Numbered from the stretch's first letter, positions 22,413 to 35,362 are shown. The stretch: 64,000 bases of DNA from Karstenula rhodostoma CBS 690.94 (GCA_010093485.1 MU001507.1:1004844-1068843); one strand, 5' to 3'. Program-made: numbers and translations. Notes: generated from the letters alone by a model not told the origin.

Positions 22413-24527
22413 ATGATGTTACTTGACTTGCACTCGCTTCGTGCTTTGGTTCACGTCAGCCGTTGGACGCAAATTTCATCTTGACTTAGTATTGGCTTCG
22501 AAGTGAAGCGACTTATAGACGTGGCGTTGGTGCGAAATCATGGGACGGTGCATGGGGGCGTTTTGGTTCTCATTTTGCATATTTGGGATACCTCGCCGAC
22601 ACTTGGATGGACGTATATAGCAGTAGCATATGATTTATAGCACAATGTACATGTTGCATACACGTCTGTTGCCTGCTCGTTGAAGTTACGATAACCTAGG
22701 TGTACGACCTCGTTAGTGGAGTTATGCTGTCCATGATTTGAAGTATAATCGACATCTGCGTATCGAACTATCTGAACAAAAGCGTCTTCAACCCAGCTCA
22801 CAGTATTAGGACAAAAGTCTGAGTACAATGTGTTGCCCTAGGGTAGGCAACACGCAGGTTGACAGTACTCAAACCTCTGTCCTACTGCTGTATATAACTG
22901 AATAGGGGTTCCAACGCGCACTGTTGGAAACGAGCTAGTTTGTGAAAACTATCATTGGGATGGTTGGATGCGTGAAGTACTAGGCCAAAGGGTTTAGTAC
23001 TGCATTGCTCCTTGTGGGGTTACACCGTGTACTCAAACTCCTGTCCAGGCATTGTAGTGCGTATGCGTACCCATCCCCACAAACTTCTCGCGACCACGAC
23101 CTATCTTGGAGGAAGAGGGCACTTGGCTAAAATATTTCCTAGCCCCAATCTGAAGCGTAGTTTTACAATCATTTCATCTGGACGTTTGTGCAGTCTAATG
23201 GATATCGAGACCCAACAAAATGATTCTCCAAGGTCCTGCGGACCTTCAAAACGTGCTTGGACTTGCGGTGGAAGCGCCATGTAAAGCGGGAGAGACACCT
23301 CCATGACACAGCACGTTCCGAAGCACCATATTCCCGGAGAGCTTGAAGAGCTTGAAATAAACTTACAGACGCGCTGGGTACTTGCTCCAGTACGAATGTG
23401 AATACTTTGGTGGGCTTTGCTGCTGGATGGTGGCTATGTTGGATACCACGCCGGAAGCTGGATAGTATATACAAAGGGAGGATAATAGGTTTGGTGTGTT
23501 GTTTGTGAATGGGTCAAGCAGAGCGTTACTTGAGTTTGGGGTACGCTACCGCCTGCAAATGGCCTACTCGTCCTACCTATGCAGGCTCAACCACCTAATG
23601 TCTCGACAAAAATTCAGCTAGGATGACGAGAGAGTACAATATTTCGCAAGGCTGCATGCTACAGGACCAGGATTGTTTCTAGGCGTTGTTAAATCGGGCC
23701 GATAAAATAGCAATTGCCGTGTCGCGCCTGGGTGGACTCTTGCCTCACATCAACGTGATCAGCGTCGACACAGTGTTAGATCTGACCTATGTCACTCCAG
23801 GCTTAGCTATCGAGGATCTGACTGCATTTCACCTTCTGCCCGCTCGTCACGTTGACACGAGAGTCTGTCCCATGTCAATAATTCGACGTTAATGCAGGGA
23901 CACAAAGCGGAGAGGATGTTGGATGCAAACGCATCCACTGTCTGTGGGGTGTGGACATATCTAGAGCGAGCAGATGGTCCCAGGTTCGATTCTGAAAATT
24001 GGACTGCGCTCGTGAGACTTGTCGAGCGCCCACACATGCTCTTCCGTGTAGATGCGAGGACGAGCGATTCCGGACCAGGCTCTCTTAGAGATACTCTTTG
24101 CCTCTTAGAGGAAAGGAAGTATTTTAGCTATAGGCTAGAAAGGTAGACTTTTTGTGGTTTTCTGATGTGGTTTTCTGATTGTTGACTCGAACTACAAAGC
24201 AGTGTCCCGTAAAGTGATAGACAAACATGAAGGTAGATTTTACTTCACTTAGCGTTAGAGATAACAAAAGGCTAAAATGTATAGACTATTAGAACCTTAT
24301 TGGTGAAACTATACGGTAGTGTGTGGTGGTCTACCTCAATAAGTTACCCAAGCTCAAATAAGACTTTGTGGTGGCGCAGGAATGCATGGGCATGGGCCAC
24401 AGGTGACCCTGGTTGCGTTCCCCATCGCCAAGCCTTTGCGTCACTCTGCGACTCAAAATACTTTGCGTCAGCCCACCAGCAAGCAACACGACGCTCGATC
24501 GCTTCACACCCATCGTCACCAACCACC
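22413..24527. other. Long intergenic region with small repeats
   Basis: No gene is supported. A 7-bp-arm hairpin TGTTGCC/GGCAACA lies at 22831-22852. The decamer GTACTCAAAC recurs at 22865 and 23029. A diverged ~38-bp similarity pairs 22583-22620 with 23439-23472 (both GATACC-CGCC-GGAT-GTATATA). These look like decayed duplicated or transposon-derived sequence. A 7-bp hairpin TGGATGC/GCATCCA lies near 23920. The DNA from 24100 to 24320 is AT-rich. Confidence 0.45.
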
Positions 24528-25479
24528 ATGGACGCCCTTCGCTCAGCCCTGCAGCCGATCACGCACAACCTCCCGGCCCCGCTCGTGGAGACGGGCCGAA
24601 GCCTCATCGGCCCCGTGTGCTACAAGACGCTCGTTGTCGACATCGATCCCTTCGCGTCGCCCGAGTGCCTCAAGCTCGCCATCAGCAAAGGACTCGGCAT
24701 CGGCATCATCGCCGCCTCGTCCATCGTCAAGGTCCCACAGCTCCTCAAGATTCTCAACGCGCAGTCCGCTGACGGCATCTCCTTCCTGGCCTACCTGCTC
24801 GAGAGCGGCAGCTACCTCATCAGCCTTGCGTACAATGTGCGACACGGGTTCCCCTTCAGCACCTATGGGGAGACGGCCTTGATCCTTGTGCAGAACGTGG
24901 TTATTGCGAGCCTGGTCCTGAAGTTTGGAGGAAAGGGCGTGGGCAGTGTCGGCGCATGGGTGGCTGGCCTCGTCGCCCTGGGCGCTGCGCTTGCGAGGCC
25001 GGACATCGTCGACGTGAAGACTTTGGGCTATCTGCAGGCTGGTGCTGGCGTGCTTAGCGTAGCGAGCAAGCTGCCGCAGATCTGGACCGTGTACCAGCAG
25101 GGCGGCACCGGGCAGCTGAGCGCCTTCGCTGTAAGTTGATCGAATGCGTGTTCTGCGTGCTTTTACTGACTTTTGAAACCAGGTCATCAACTACCTCCTC
25201 GGCTCGCTCTCCCGTATCTTCACCACCCTCCAGGAGGTTCCCGATCCGCTCATCCTCTACAACTTCATCGCGGGCTTCGTGCTCAACGCTATCCTTGCAC
25301 TGCAAATGCTTGTGTACTGGAACAGCCCCGCCTCCAAGAAGACTGAGAGCAAGAAGCTCAATAAGGGTTTCGTTGCGCCGGGCAAGGGTCCCTCGTCCGA
25401 CTCCACCGCCAAGGGAGCCCCGAGCTATGCAAAGGCGACTGGAAAGAGCCCTGCACCTACGACTAGGCGCCGCGGGTAG
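24528..25479 (+). CDS. MPDU1-like PQ-loop membrane protein
   Basis: Exons 24528-25130 and 25183-25479 give 299 residues. Seven hydrophobic helices include two PQ-loop motifs: IVKVPQLLKILNAQSADGIS in helix 2 and VASKLPQIWTVYQQGGTGQL in helix 5. The C-tail is short, basic and Ser/Lys-rich. Length and motif spacing fit the mannose-P-dolichol-utilisation-defect-1 branch (MPDU1/Lec35), an ER protein needed for use of dolichol-linked mannose and glucose donors in N-glycan and GPI synthesis. Yeast lacks a clear MPDU1, but filamentous fungi have one. The join is LSAFA/VINYLLG. The neighbour MFS gene is convergent. The family is sure; the role is by homology. Confidence 0.88.
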
Positions 25480-25937
25480 AAGCAATGCCCCGGTGCACTC
25501 AGAATTTAAGAAGACATTGATCTTTCATGAATATCATCCTTCTTGTTCTTCCAAAGCTGTGCCTGTGACACGTGGTAACATTTTCTACTAGGGTGTGATG
25601 ATCAACATGAAATCTGCCGCGATAACAGGGACCGACATGATTTGCTGGCGAAGTGAACATATGAACATTAGGTCCCAGGGCTTGCTCCGATTGGACCAAG
25701 ACGCGTTCTTCCAGGTTCACAGAATTCCAACCAGATATTCAAATCAGTTCTGATGGTAAAATAGTGTTCTCTCCTGCATACGCGTGGTCAAAGTACCCAA
25801 AAAACCATCGCATATATCCAATCAACCTAGCCAACATGCAAACGCTATGCCTGGATTTTTTCCGTACCAAATTCGGTAATGGGTATCGTGTACGGGATGA
25901 AATCAATAAGTTGCCGAGAACGTCAGTCATCAGGGGA
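25480..25937. other. Convergent intergenic region
   Basis: 3' flanks of the MPDU1-like (+) and DHA1 transporter (-) genes. Nothing further seen. Confidence 0.6.
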
Positions 25938-27805
25938 TCAGTCGTGAGTGTTCATGATCTCGGAAGCAAACTTGCTCCTGCGGCGGATCTTGGGGCCGTA
26001 AAAGACAAGAACCCACGGCACAATGGTCAGCAGCGTTCCAATGCCGCCGAGTAAGCTCGACGCTCCGCCGAAGGTGAGCCCGTTGTACATCTGGCGCGTC
26101 ACGAGGGGGAAGACGCCGCCTGGTCAGTGGTCAGTTACCCATCAGATCAGATGTTGTCAGAAGAGCGTGACGTACCAAGCATGTTCCTGCAGAAACTCTG
26201 CGCGGCCAGCGCTGAGCTCGCATACCGATGGTACGTATCCGCCAGGTAGTTGAACGTCGACAAGTAGATGCTGAAGATGCCAATGGTCGCAATAGAAATA
26301 GCAATGGCCGGTACTATCCAGTGGATCCCCGAGAAGCTCGTCCACCCAAACATGAATAACCCAATCGGCATGCACGCACTCTCGATGCATGCAAAGTACA
26401 GCCGTCCCTCGGGCGTGTTCGCCAGCTTCCCGTACTTCTTTGCAATATTCTCCTGGTAGATGGACATGACGGTTGCGACGATGGCACCCACGCACATGGC
26501 AGCGAAGACGGCGTTGGCCTGCTGCAGCGAGAAGCCGTGGTTGCGCTGGAAGACGAGCGGGATCGCGGCGAGCGTGAGGTACAGCACCGCCCAGGAGAAG
26601 GCGACCCATAGGCTGAAGAAGAAGACAACGGGCTCGGTGAAGAGGAGGTGGAACGGGCGTAAGAGCGAGGTGCGGATCATGCTCATCAGGCTGGCGCGCA
26701 ACTCGTCTTCCTTGACTTTCCAGCGGATGCGCTGGGGCACGGCGGCTTTCCCGTCGGCACGGGGCATGTCGACGGTGTAGTACCCGGCTTCTTCGCGCGT
26801 GGCATACCACTTATTGAGCGCTTTCGCTTTGCGGCTGAGCAGAACGCTGCCGCGGGTTTCCTTGAAGATGACGCAGATGACGGCGACGGCGGCGCCGTTC
26901 ATAATCGCCTGCATGTAGAAGATCCACCGCCACGTGGTGTTCTGCGCGATGAAGCCGCACACGAGGGGACCCCAGCCGGTTCCAAAGAGGGCACTGCCCG
27001 AGAAGAGAGCCATGGGGGTGTTACGGTTTTCCGCGTGGTAGATGTCGGACACGACACCGCCGACCATGGTGGAGAAGGTAGATCCGCCTACGCCTGTGAA
27101 GAAGCGTACGACGAGCATTCCAGCGTAGGATTGTGTAAGGCCTGTGCATAATTGGCAGATGACGAAGAGGATCCCGGACGCGATGAAGACGGGACGGCGG
27201 CCGTTGATCTCGGAGAAGGGCGCGAGGACCATGGGCGCCACTGCGAATCCTGAAGTACAGTTAGCATGGTCGGTTCGAAAGAGGATTTACTGAAAGGATA
27301 ACTTACCACAAGTGAACGTCGTTATCCCTGCGAAGGTGGCAACGCTGCCGACGTGCCACTCCTCGGCCATCTGGCCCACACCTGGCGAGTACGATCCGGC
27401 CGAGAACGCAGTCAACGCTGTGATGAAGCAAGAGAAATAGATGGTCATGTTCTTCCTGGTCTCGGGCCAGTCGAACGGGGAATCGAATTTCTTCAAATTG
27501 GGCGCTTCGGGGGCCGGCTGTTGGCCCTCTCTCGTCGGACATACTGACGTCGGTTGAGGCAGTTCGGTCGAGTAAGTAAGGTAGTGGTAAACAATCTCCC
27601 CAGGCCCTTCTTCCTCGCTCTCAGGCACATCTTCAATGCCATCCTTTTCGTCGAATTTCGCATCAGAACTTCTTGCGGTTGTGGGTTGGGATTCGGGTGG
27701 ACTATGCGTCTCTATACCCGGGCTTCCCGCTTTTATTCCCGGAGCTTCACCGCCGGGATACGAGGGTTCTGGCGACAGGGGTCGCTCAGCTGCTGGATTG
27801 GCCAT
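25938..27805 (-). CDS. MFS multidrug/polyamine transporter (DHA1 family)
   Basis: Exons 27805-27307, 27249-26176 and 26119-25938 give 584 residues, an H+-antiporter of the 12-helix DHA1 group (Tpo1/Flu1-like). A ~130-residue acidic cytosolic N-terminus precedes helix 1 (PFDWPETRKNM, then FSCFITALTAFSAGSYSPGV). Motif A is FSEINGRRPVFIASG, helix 4 carries VVRFFTGVGGS, and antiporter motif C is ALFGTGWGPLVCGFI with the following WRWIFY. The central loop is basic. The sequence ends in FYGPKIRRRSKFASEIMNTHD. Both joins are in frame (TFTC/GFAVAP and NML/GGVFPLV). Substrate is unknown; such proteins export fungicides, toxins or polyamines. Confidence 0.9.
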
Positions 27806-29302
27806 TGCATCTGCGTCCTTTCCGAGCAGTGTTCCTCGGGGTAAGAGGTTGTCTCGGGCAGGTCGAGGAGCAGGATGGGATGGAGGATAGCAGGTATAAA
27901 TTCGGCCATAGTTACAAGACCCACAATCGGTGGGGTTGGAGCTAGATCCCGGTAGTATTGCGATTAAGCAGGTAGCGCATCGGCGGCGCAGGCTTCCTTC
28001 GCGGATGATTGCCGGGGATTGGGTTGGCGCCGACGGGAATACGACGAAAGCAAGCGTGAGGTGCCGGATATTAGAAGCGGCTGACGTCTTGGGAAAATTG
28101 GAGCTTTGGACTCCTTCTTGTTACAGTGCCAATAATGCTCAGTGTATGATTGGCAAAAGGTGGGGTAAATCTCCGCTAAAGTGCTGAGTCCGCGACGAAC
28201 GCAGCATCGATGGTGACGCATTCAAGGTTCGCGATGCTTTCATTAGACATGTGTTTACCGTCTACCCGGACTGGCTATACCCATGTATACTGTGTGCGTT
28301 ACATTGTGCCTCTCTGGCACTGTTCTGGGTAGGCAGGGCACGCCTACAGAACACATTCGGCAGCGTGACGAGATGTTGCAAAGGATTATAGTAGACCGGC
28401 AGCTGGCGCCAGCAAATGGAAACGATATCTGATCAAGCGGCTTTTCCCGCGCTTTCCCGTGCACTGCAGGGCGTCTTCCACGTGCTTTAGCTGACCTCCG
28501 CTGGTTCGTGACATAGCATACGAATCAAAGACGTGTCTTGGACAGGGATGCTACTGATGCACTAGCGGAGACGCAATGGTAGCCCTTATGGTCTTCTCTT
28601 GGCGGCATGTAGTTTGAAATGTAATCCTGAGACATGCTGCAGTGGTTTGCATACGGTCATGTGCTCTTGCCCCACTGCTAGACTGCACTGCGTATAGGGA
28701 AAGCGAATGTGGACCACTTGATACATGTCGGCTGGCCGATATCGGAGCTCCTGTAAGCCAGAAGAGTACCGTGACGCTGCATTGCCGTAGGCTGTTGAAT
28801 CAGAGCACGCCGATGCTGGAGACGAGAAATCGAGGTCGCCGAGAAAGATGCAATATTGCTGGAGGCTTGCGGCAGTGGTCGCATTCGCCGTGATGCATCT
28901 GACCGCCCTACAACAACGGACCCCGATTGGTGTGAAAGGGCGAAAGTGGCGCGGTATGGAGGCAGAAAAGGTTGTGTTGCCCACAAGAGAGGATTGCGTG
29001 CTCGGAACCAAAGAACGCTATGCCCCATCCGAGCTGTGAGCCATGGTTAGCTGGTATACAAGAGGGGTCGAGATGAGCGCATTCCAGCGCTCTCAACCAG
29101 CTCTCAACTCTGAATCTCTCCCGACGCATCTACCCACGTACAGCAGACAGTGACTGCATCTTCTACACCCCTCAACATCCTCAACTAACTCAAGGTAAGT
29201 AGCCCCCAATGCGGCTCCGTTCGCGCGCTGCTACCCCGCTATACCCCTCACCCTCGCCCTGTATGGGACTGGACTGGACTGGATTGACGCCCGCCAGACA
29301 CA
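27806..29302. other. Divergent intergenic region
   Basis: Promoters of the DHA1 transporter (-) and peroxiredoxin (+). No gene supported. It includes a 5'-leader intron of the peroxiredoxin gene (listed separately) with a short GGACT repeat near 29268-29284. Confidence 0.55.
29195..29297 (+). other. Probable 5'-UTR intron of the peroxiredoxin gene
   Basis: A consensus donor GTAAGT at 29195 follows CTCAAG, and CGCCAG ends at 29297, five bases before the ATG. Removing it leaves a compact leader. Inferred from splice signals only. Confidence 0.55.
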
Positions 29303-30047
29303 ATGGCCAACGAAGAGCGCCAGCAGCCTCTGCGCCTCGGCTCCACCGCGCCCAACTTCAAGGCTGAGACCACAAAGGGCCCCATCGACTTCCACGAGTT
29401 CATTGGCGACAAGTGGGTCGTTCTCTTCTCCCACCCCGAGGACTATACGCCCGTCTGCACCACCGAGCTGGGTGCCTTTGCAAAGCTCGAGCCCGAGTTC
29501 ACCAAGCGCGGCGTCAAGTTGATCGGTCTTTCGGCCAACACCATCGACAGCCACGATGGATGGATCAAGGACATCAACGAGATCAGCGGCAGCAACCTAA
29601 ACTTCCCCATCATTGGCGACAAGGAGCGCAAGGTTGCCTACGCCTACGACATGTAAGCGCGTTCAAGCAATTGGCATTCCATTCGCACAGTGCTCACCCT
29701 GCTGCAGGCTTGACTACCAGGACACGACCAACGTCGACTCCAAGGGCGTTGCCTTCACCATCCGCTCTGTCTTCATCATCGACCCCAAGAAGACCATCCG
29801 CCTCATTCTCTCCTACCCGGCCTCGACCGGCCGCAACACGGCCGAGGTGCTCCGCGTCGTCGACTCGCTCCAGACGGGTGACAAGCACCGCATCACGACC
29901 CCCATCAACTGGGTGCCTGGTGACGACGTCATCGTCCACCCCAGCGTCAACAACGAGCAGGCCAAGGAGCTGTTCCCCGACTTCAAGATCGTGAAGCCGT
30001 ACCTTCGGTTCACGCCGCTCCCCAAGGAGAAGACCACGGCGGCATAA
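29303..30047 (+). CDS. PRX1: 1-Cys peroxiredoxin (Prx6 type)
   Basis: Exons 29303-29652 and 29708-30047 give 229 residues. The enzyme reduces H2O2 and alkyl hydroperoxides. The peroxidatic cysteine is C52 in DYTPVCTTE, preceded by HPEDYTP with the conserved Thr. The catalytic Arg region is RSVFIIDPKKTIR. There is no second cysteine, so this is a 1-Cys enzyme whose sulfenic acid must be reduced by glutathione, thioredoxin or ascorbate. The long C-terminal part (NWVPGDDVIVHPSVNNE, VKPYLRFTP) is typical of Prx6/PRX1. No targeting peptide is visible, suggesting a cytosolic form, unlike mitochondrial yeast Prx1. The join is YAYDM/LDYQDTT. Confidence 0.96.
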
Positions 30048-31375
30048 ACTTGTCGACGTCAGGCGAAGGCATTGCATGGGCGCCGCGGATATGCGACGGC
30101 TGGCTTATCAGTAGGACGCGGGTCGGACGTTTATGCTTCTAGAACCTCGTGGGATGCTTCGAGGCTTGTCCGTCCCTGCACCGCCACGCGATAGGGCTGA
30201 GCGGTTGGAGGTGTTTTCGTAGAATGGATGATACCACCCACTCCGCATGCGCTGCCTTGCTCGTGATGTCTCGCCTTGACCTTGACTGTGACGGCATCGG
30301 TCGCAAACCTGCCCGTCGGAGGCGAGGAGCAGCAGATTTGTGCCCATACGACGTACGTAAGGACCTCATTTGCGCGAATCCTTGCCCGCTCGATTCCCGC
30401 AGGGCCGTGCGTTTCAACATCCCAGGAGCGCGGATGCGCTTGCGGATAACAGAACCTCTTCTGCGGGCGACGGAGCCGTGCGACGCTTCTGCATCCTCCT
30501 GCTCTCGTTGGGGTTTATGCTTTTTAAATTTTGTTTTATTGTCGTATCGTCGGTGCCGCGTGTCGCGTAGTCCCCTCCCCGTCCACTCCTCACCGCATTC
30601 CTCCAGGAGCGGAGCGCGCGTCAACTCCGCCGCGTGTGTCCCAGCACCCAGTCACTCGACATCTATTCTCGTCGCAGCTGTTGCGGCCCGCCCAAAGACC
30701 GCGCCTCTCTCTCGCCCCTCGCCCCTCGCCCTTTGTCTGCGCCTGCGTCCTTGCATTCCTCAGGTTCCAGCACGTCGCCGCCGAGACCTGACTAGGCCGC
30801 TTCCATTCTTAGCCCACCACGAACCTTTGCGCCCAAACGCACGACTGCTGCCTTTCTCCACACCGTCGGCTGCTGCAGTAACGCTCCCAACGCTGTTTGC
30901 TCTCGTTTCGCATCTCTTCCGTCCGTCTCCGCCCGCTGTGCGTGGCGTACCTAACGTAAGGCTGTGTTTCTCTTTCCATCGCGCGACCCCTCACTCATCC
31001 CCAGGCCTACACCCAAGCACGTGTCGCCCATCTGCCCTTAGCTACCGCCCATCTCAGCCCATCGCGTGTACAGACCGCGGAATAGAGACTAGCCCAATGT
31101 TTTTGTCGCCCTTGAGAACGCTTCACCCGGCCCTGAGTCCTGTCCCACGAGGGTGTGCAGATGCAGCCGCGGTGCCATGTCGGTGTTACAATACACTCGC
31201 ACCGCATCTGTATCATGTGTATCCCTTCCTAAATCGCACACATGGCTTGGTCGGCTATTCCTGCAACGGGCCATCGTCTGCAGCTGCGATGCAAAGTGGC
31301 CGTTGAAAACAACGACACGTCCTCTTTCGAGCCTTCCTGTTCTCTTTTGGTCTTCACCGAGTTTCATCACTGACA
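30048..31375. other. Intergenic / leader of the Ral2-like gene
   Basis: Strongly C/T-rich on the plus strand, as in long fungal promoters and leaders. A 385-codon open frame (30149-31306) runs through it, but its composition (Arg, Pro, Ser, Leu) is what CT-rich DNA gives by chance, and I do not call it a gene. Confidence 0.55.
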
Positions 31376-34300
31376 ATGCTTCCTCTAGGAGTTGTAGCCT
31401 ATCCTTCGGTTGGTGCCGGTCCTCTGGGTGACGGGTCGTCGTTTATCTGGAAAAAGCCCAGGGTGCTCAAGCTCAAACGCGTCTTGTCGAAGCAGAGAAC
31501 ACCCCCTCGCGAAGCTGCAAGTTCCCACATCCGTGTTCATTCTGAGGTACTCATACCAGAGCCTGATCGCCTCCAATGTATGACGCAAACGCTGACCATG
31601 CGGCTTCTAGGTAGTTTCGTCTGGCCTCACTGGATTGCTACCCGCCCCTGTTCATGCTGAGCATCCTTCTGCTGTCGCCACCCATCCTTCCTGTTCAACA
31701 AAGCCCAGGCCCAAGCACATTCCCATCCTTATCCCGCATTATGTTCCGAGCGTAGCACCTGACAGTCCTTGTACATCTTGTGGACTTAGTTCATCCAGGA
31801 CCTCTACGGTCGTATCCAGTCGCCATCCCAGTCTCTCGAGCTTTCCTCTGCCCCGCGGTTCTGTTCGCGATTCTTCTAGCATTAGGTCGCGGCATGTGGA
31901 GATTGTGATTCCAGATTGGGCTTTACCTATCCAAAGATTTTCTACCTCACCCATTACCTTTCCCTTTGACTGGGACGTTAAATCGCCCGTGTCGCCCCCG
32001 TGGGTTTTGAATTCGGCCAGGATGATGGCCCGTCAGACGCCGAACACGAGCCGGACAAACACCATCGACTCGCAAACCTCGGCACCGTCGCCATCGCAAC
32101 TGTATCCAGATACTTTTCGCGGTGGAGCGACCAACAACTATTCCAGTGTCAACTCAAGCCAAACAAGCCTTCATCGACAAGATGGTTACGATGGAGAGCG
32201 ACCGCCTACTTCATCTGCGAGGACACCTGGCTTAGGTGTTTCGCCCGCATTGATGCAGACAGCAGGACTTGGTACACCCTCTAGCTCAACATCTGGACTT
32301 TCCGGTCTGGTCTGTAATGTTCACCGGACAACGGGTCGTGAACCGCACCCGCTGGTCGGCGCCACCACCACCATATTGGGCGACAAACTCTATGTATTTG
32401 GAGGCAGGAGATTGTCTAGAACGCGACCACAACTCACTTCGGATCTCTACGAGCTCGATCTGATCAAACGACACTGGACAAAAATTGATGCAAAAGGCGA
32501 TCTACCCCCGCCCAGGTACTTTCACAGTGTCTGCGAGTTAGGAGACACAAAGCTCGTTTGTTACGGGGGTATGTCCCCTGCGTCTCAACAAACGAACCAG
32601 CCTGCCGCAGCACCACAGGGTGCTCCTGCAGATGCACAGCCAGAGGTCGTGGTCATGTCCGATATACATATCTACGACGTCCCCACTAGAACATGGATGC
32701 ACATAGCAACACCCGATGCTCCACAGGGCCGATATGCACATTGTGCAACGATTCTACCTTCGGCCGCTGTTTTCTCTTCCACGAATGCCACTTTAACAGC
32801 GATAAGGCATAATCCATCTTCGACTTTGCCCAATCAAGGATCTATTGGAGTGCAGCTCGATGGGGAGGGTGGGGCTGAAATGGTCGTCGTCGGTGGCCAA
32901 GACAGTGCCAATCACTACATCGAGCAAGTAAGCGTCTTCAACTTGCGAAGCCTCAAGTGGACAGCAACCAACACGCTAGGCAGGAGTTGCGGCGCTTATA
33001 GAAGCGTTGTGGCACCCCTGTCAACTATGGATCCAGGTAAGCTGGGAATGGGAACGCCCGGCACACGGAGCGACAGCGACAATCCCGAGGAAGACGCGCC
33101 ATCCAGAAGTGGCGGTGCCTCTTCGATGCTTATTTACTCAAATTACAACTTTCTGGATGTAAAGCTTGAGCTCCAGGTCAGGCACCCGGATGGAACTTTA
33201 TCCGAGAAGACCATGCAGGGTGACTTCTCACCGCCCGGCCTACGCTTTCCTAACGGAGGTGTGATAAACAATCATTTTGTCGTAAGCGGCACATTTCTGA
33301 CGTCCTCGAAACAAGAGTATGCGCTTTGGGCCCTCGACCTACGCACCCTAAGCTGGGGCCGGATCGAGGCCGGTGGTAATATTTTCAGCCAAGGCAGCTG
33401 GAACAGGGGGATCTTGTGGAATCGCAGAAACACTTTCGTGATCTTGGGCAACCGAAAGCGAAGCCTCGTGGAAGACTATAACCACCGTCGGATCAACTTC
33501 TCGAACATATGTGTGGTGGAATTGGAAGCCTTCGGAGTGTACGACAATCCGCGAAAGGTCGCACCTAACTCAGGCTTCACATCTGTCAGTGGACCTGGCC
33601 ATGTCGATGGCCTTGATTTCAATGCAGGGGGTCGATTGATGTCGCCTGCAGCAGCTGAGCTGGGCCAATTGGCTCTGGGCATGCGCGAATTGGCCGACAT
33701 GGATTTCCTAGCCATACACGGCGAACGTATCCCTGTCAATTCCCACCTGATTGCACGTCGTTGGGGGCCGTATTTTAATCAACTGCTCCGCGAAAGCACA
33801 ATCCCACCCGAGAATGCGGATACCGTAACGCTCCGGCCCGTTGCTGGCATGCACCCTTCTCGGAACTCGAGCATAACCATAACACCTTCAGTCAAGACCT
33901 CTTACTCGACGGCTACGACACTCACGAACAACACCATGACATCTGACACCTCAACTGCGGCAGCCTCCAGCATTGGACCACCAGACCCTGCTGCTCAGCC
34001 TCCGGCTTTCAGACCCCGCACGTTGTACCTCCCGCATACGCATCTCACCATACAAGCCCTGATACACTTTCTCTATACGTCCTCTTTACCTCCAGTAAAT
34101 ACATCGCTTTGCACGCCACAGATACTGTGCTCACTTTTGCAACTTGCAAGACCTTACCACATCGATGGTCTTCTTGAGGCCATTATTGAGCGTCTACACA
34201 TGATTCTCGACAACCGCAATACAGCTGCCATATTCAACGCCGCTGCCATGGCTGCAGGCGGAGGTTCTGGCGTACAATTCCTTGGTGTCAACGGCGTCGC

Positions 34301-34685
34301 TACGAACGGTACCTCGAACGGAGTTCACGAACCTACGGCGACGTCCTCAGCTGCTGCCGAGCGGTCGTTAGACCCAGGACTTCGTGCTCTCCGTATCAAC
34401 ACAGACGTGGCCACAGAACACGACGATGAAGTCAGCTCGGCTGTTTCGTCAGCAACGTCAGCATCGGCAAGCGATGCAGGAGACGGAAGCGGCATAAGTG
34501 GCGAGCGCGAGATTTGGAACGGAGAGCTCAGTGCCGTCGTAGGGCTACAGAAGCGCGGTTTGAGAGGATTGATGGAAGGTCGGCGAGCAAGAGAAAGGGA
34601 AATGGGAAGGGCCAGAAGCAGGAGTAGAGACGAGGGCGGGCCTTCGAACGGAGTTGGCCTCGGCTTGATGGCAGGTGGATCGTAA
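31376..34685 (+). CDS. Kelch-BTB protein, Ral2-like
   Basis: Proposed exons 31376-31546 and 31611-34685 give 1081 residues. Kelch strands are seen at TTTILGDKLYVFGGRRLS, ELGDTKLVCYGGMS, MVVVGGQDSANHYIEQVSVF and NTFVILGNRKRSL. A BTB domain begins at DFLAIHGERIPVNSHLIARR and continues after a Ser/Thr-rich insert with LYLPHTHLTIQALIHFLYTS and LLQLARPYHIDGLLEAIIER. Kelch followed by a split BTB resembles fission-yeast Ral2, which acts with Ras1 in mating and cell shape. The 5' exon is supported by a good ATG context, donor GAG/GTACTC, a GCTGAC branch point and CTTCTAG acceptor in phase. The conservative alternative is a single exon from ATG 32022 (887 aa). Confidence 0.8.
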
Positions 34686-35362
34686 GAGAAAGTCTCGGAC
34701 AGCACCAAAGAGCTGGAGAAGCGAAGAAACACAACAACTTACGAACGAGGGCCGTAGTCTTCGAACTTGACGGCTCCCGAAGCAACGCCACATTGATGAG
34801 CAGAAATTTCTGGGATTGACGACCTGTTTATAATTAACTTCGAATCTGGGCTTGGAACAAGATGGTTGGATGAATGATATCACATGGCATTGTTGGATGG
34901 AGAAACTTCGTTTGAGCGTTCTATCTTCTACTGCTTCTGTCATCTATCTTTCATCTACTCTTTGGAATGCTCTTTCTACTTCATCTCAATATAGGGCGGT
35001 CCTTTTTCTTTCTAGAAGGAAGGCACGGCGAAAGGGCGCTCTTAAATAGATTTTTCCACCCAGTGGGCCCCACGCACTGCTCAAGCAGCTTATGTGTCCT
35101 CCGTACATCTTCTCTTCATTATCCAGACGTCCCCAATGCTTCGGTCTTTCTCGTGGAGCTTTCTACTCCCGCTTGGTAGTGATCGCTCCGCTTTCATCCT
35201 ACTTCGTTGGCTCCATGGGCATAACAAAACGGAAGGCCGTAGTGCTGTGTGTGGTGGATGAAGCCCGCCTCGGGACTGTTTCTGTACAGAGCTGGTGCGC
35301 GATTGCGCGGATTTCGTTCCATCGCGATGGAGATCTTTTCCCCGTCACATTGCCGCAGCCTC
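34686..35362. other. Convergent intergenic region
   Basis: 3' flanks of the Ral2-like gene (+) and the PPxY membrane protein (-). No gene seen. Confidence 0.6.

Noticed and set aside
23970..24000. B-box-like GGTTCGATTC
   Set aside because: Flanking bases do not pair as a T stem and no A box lies at the right distance.
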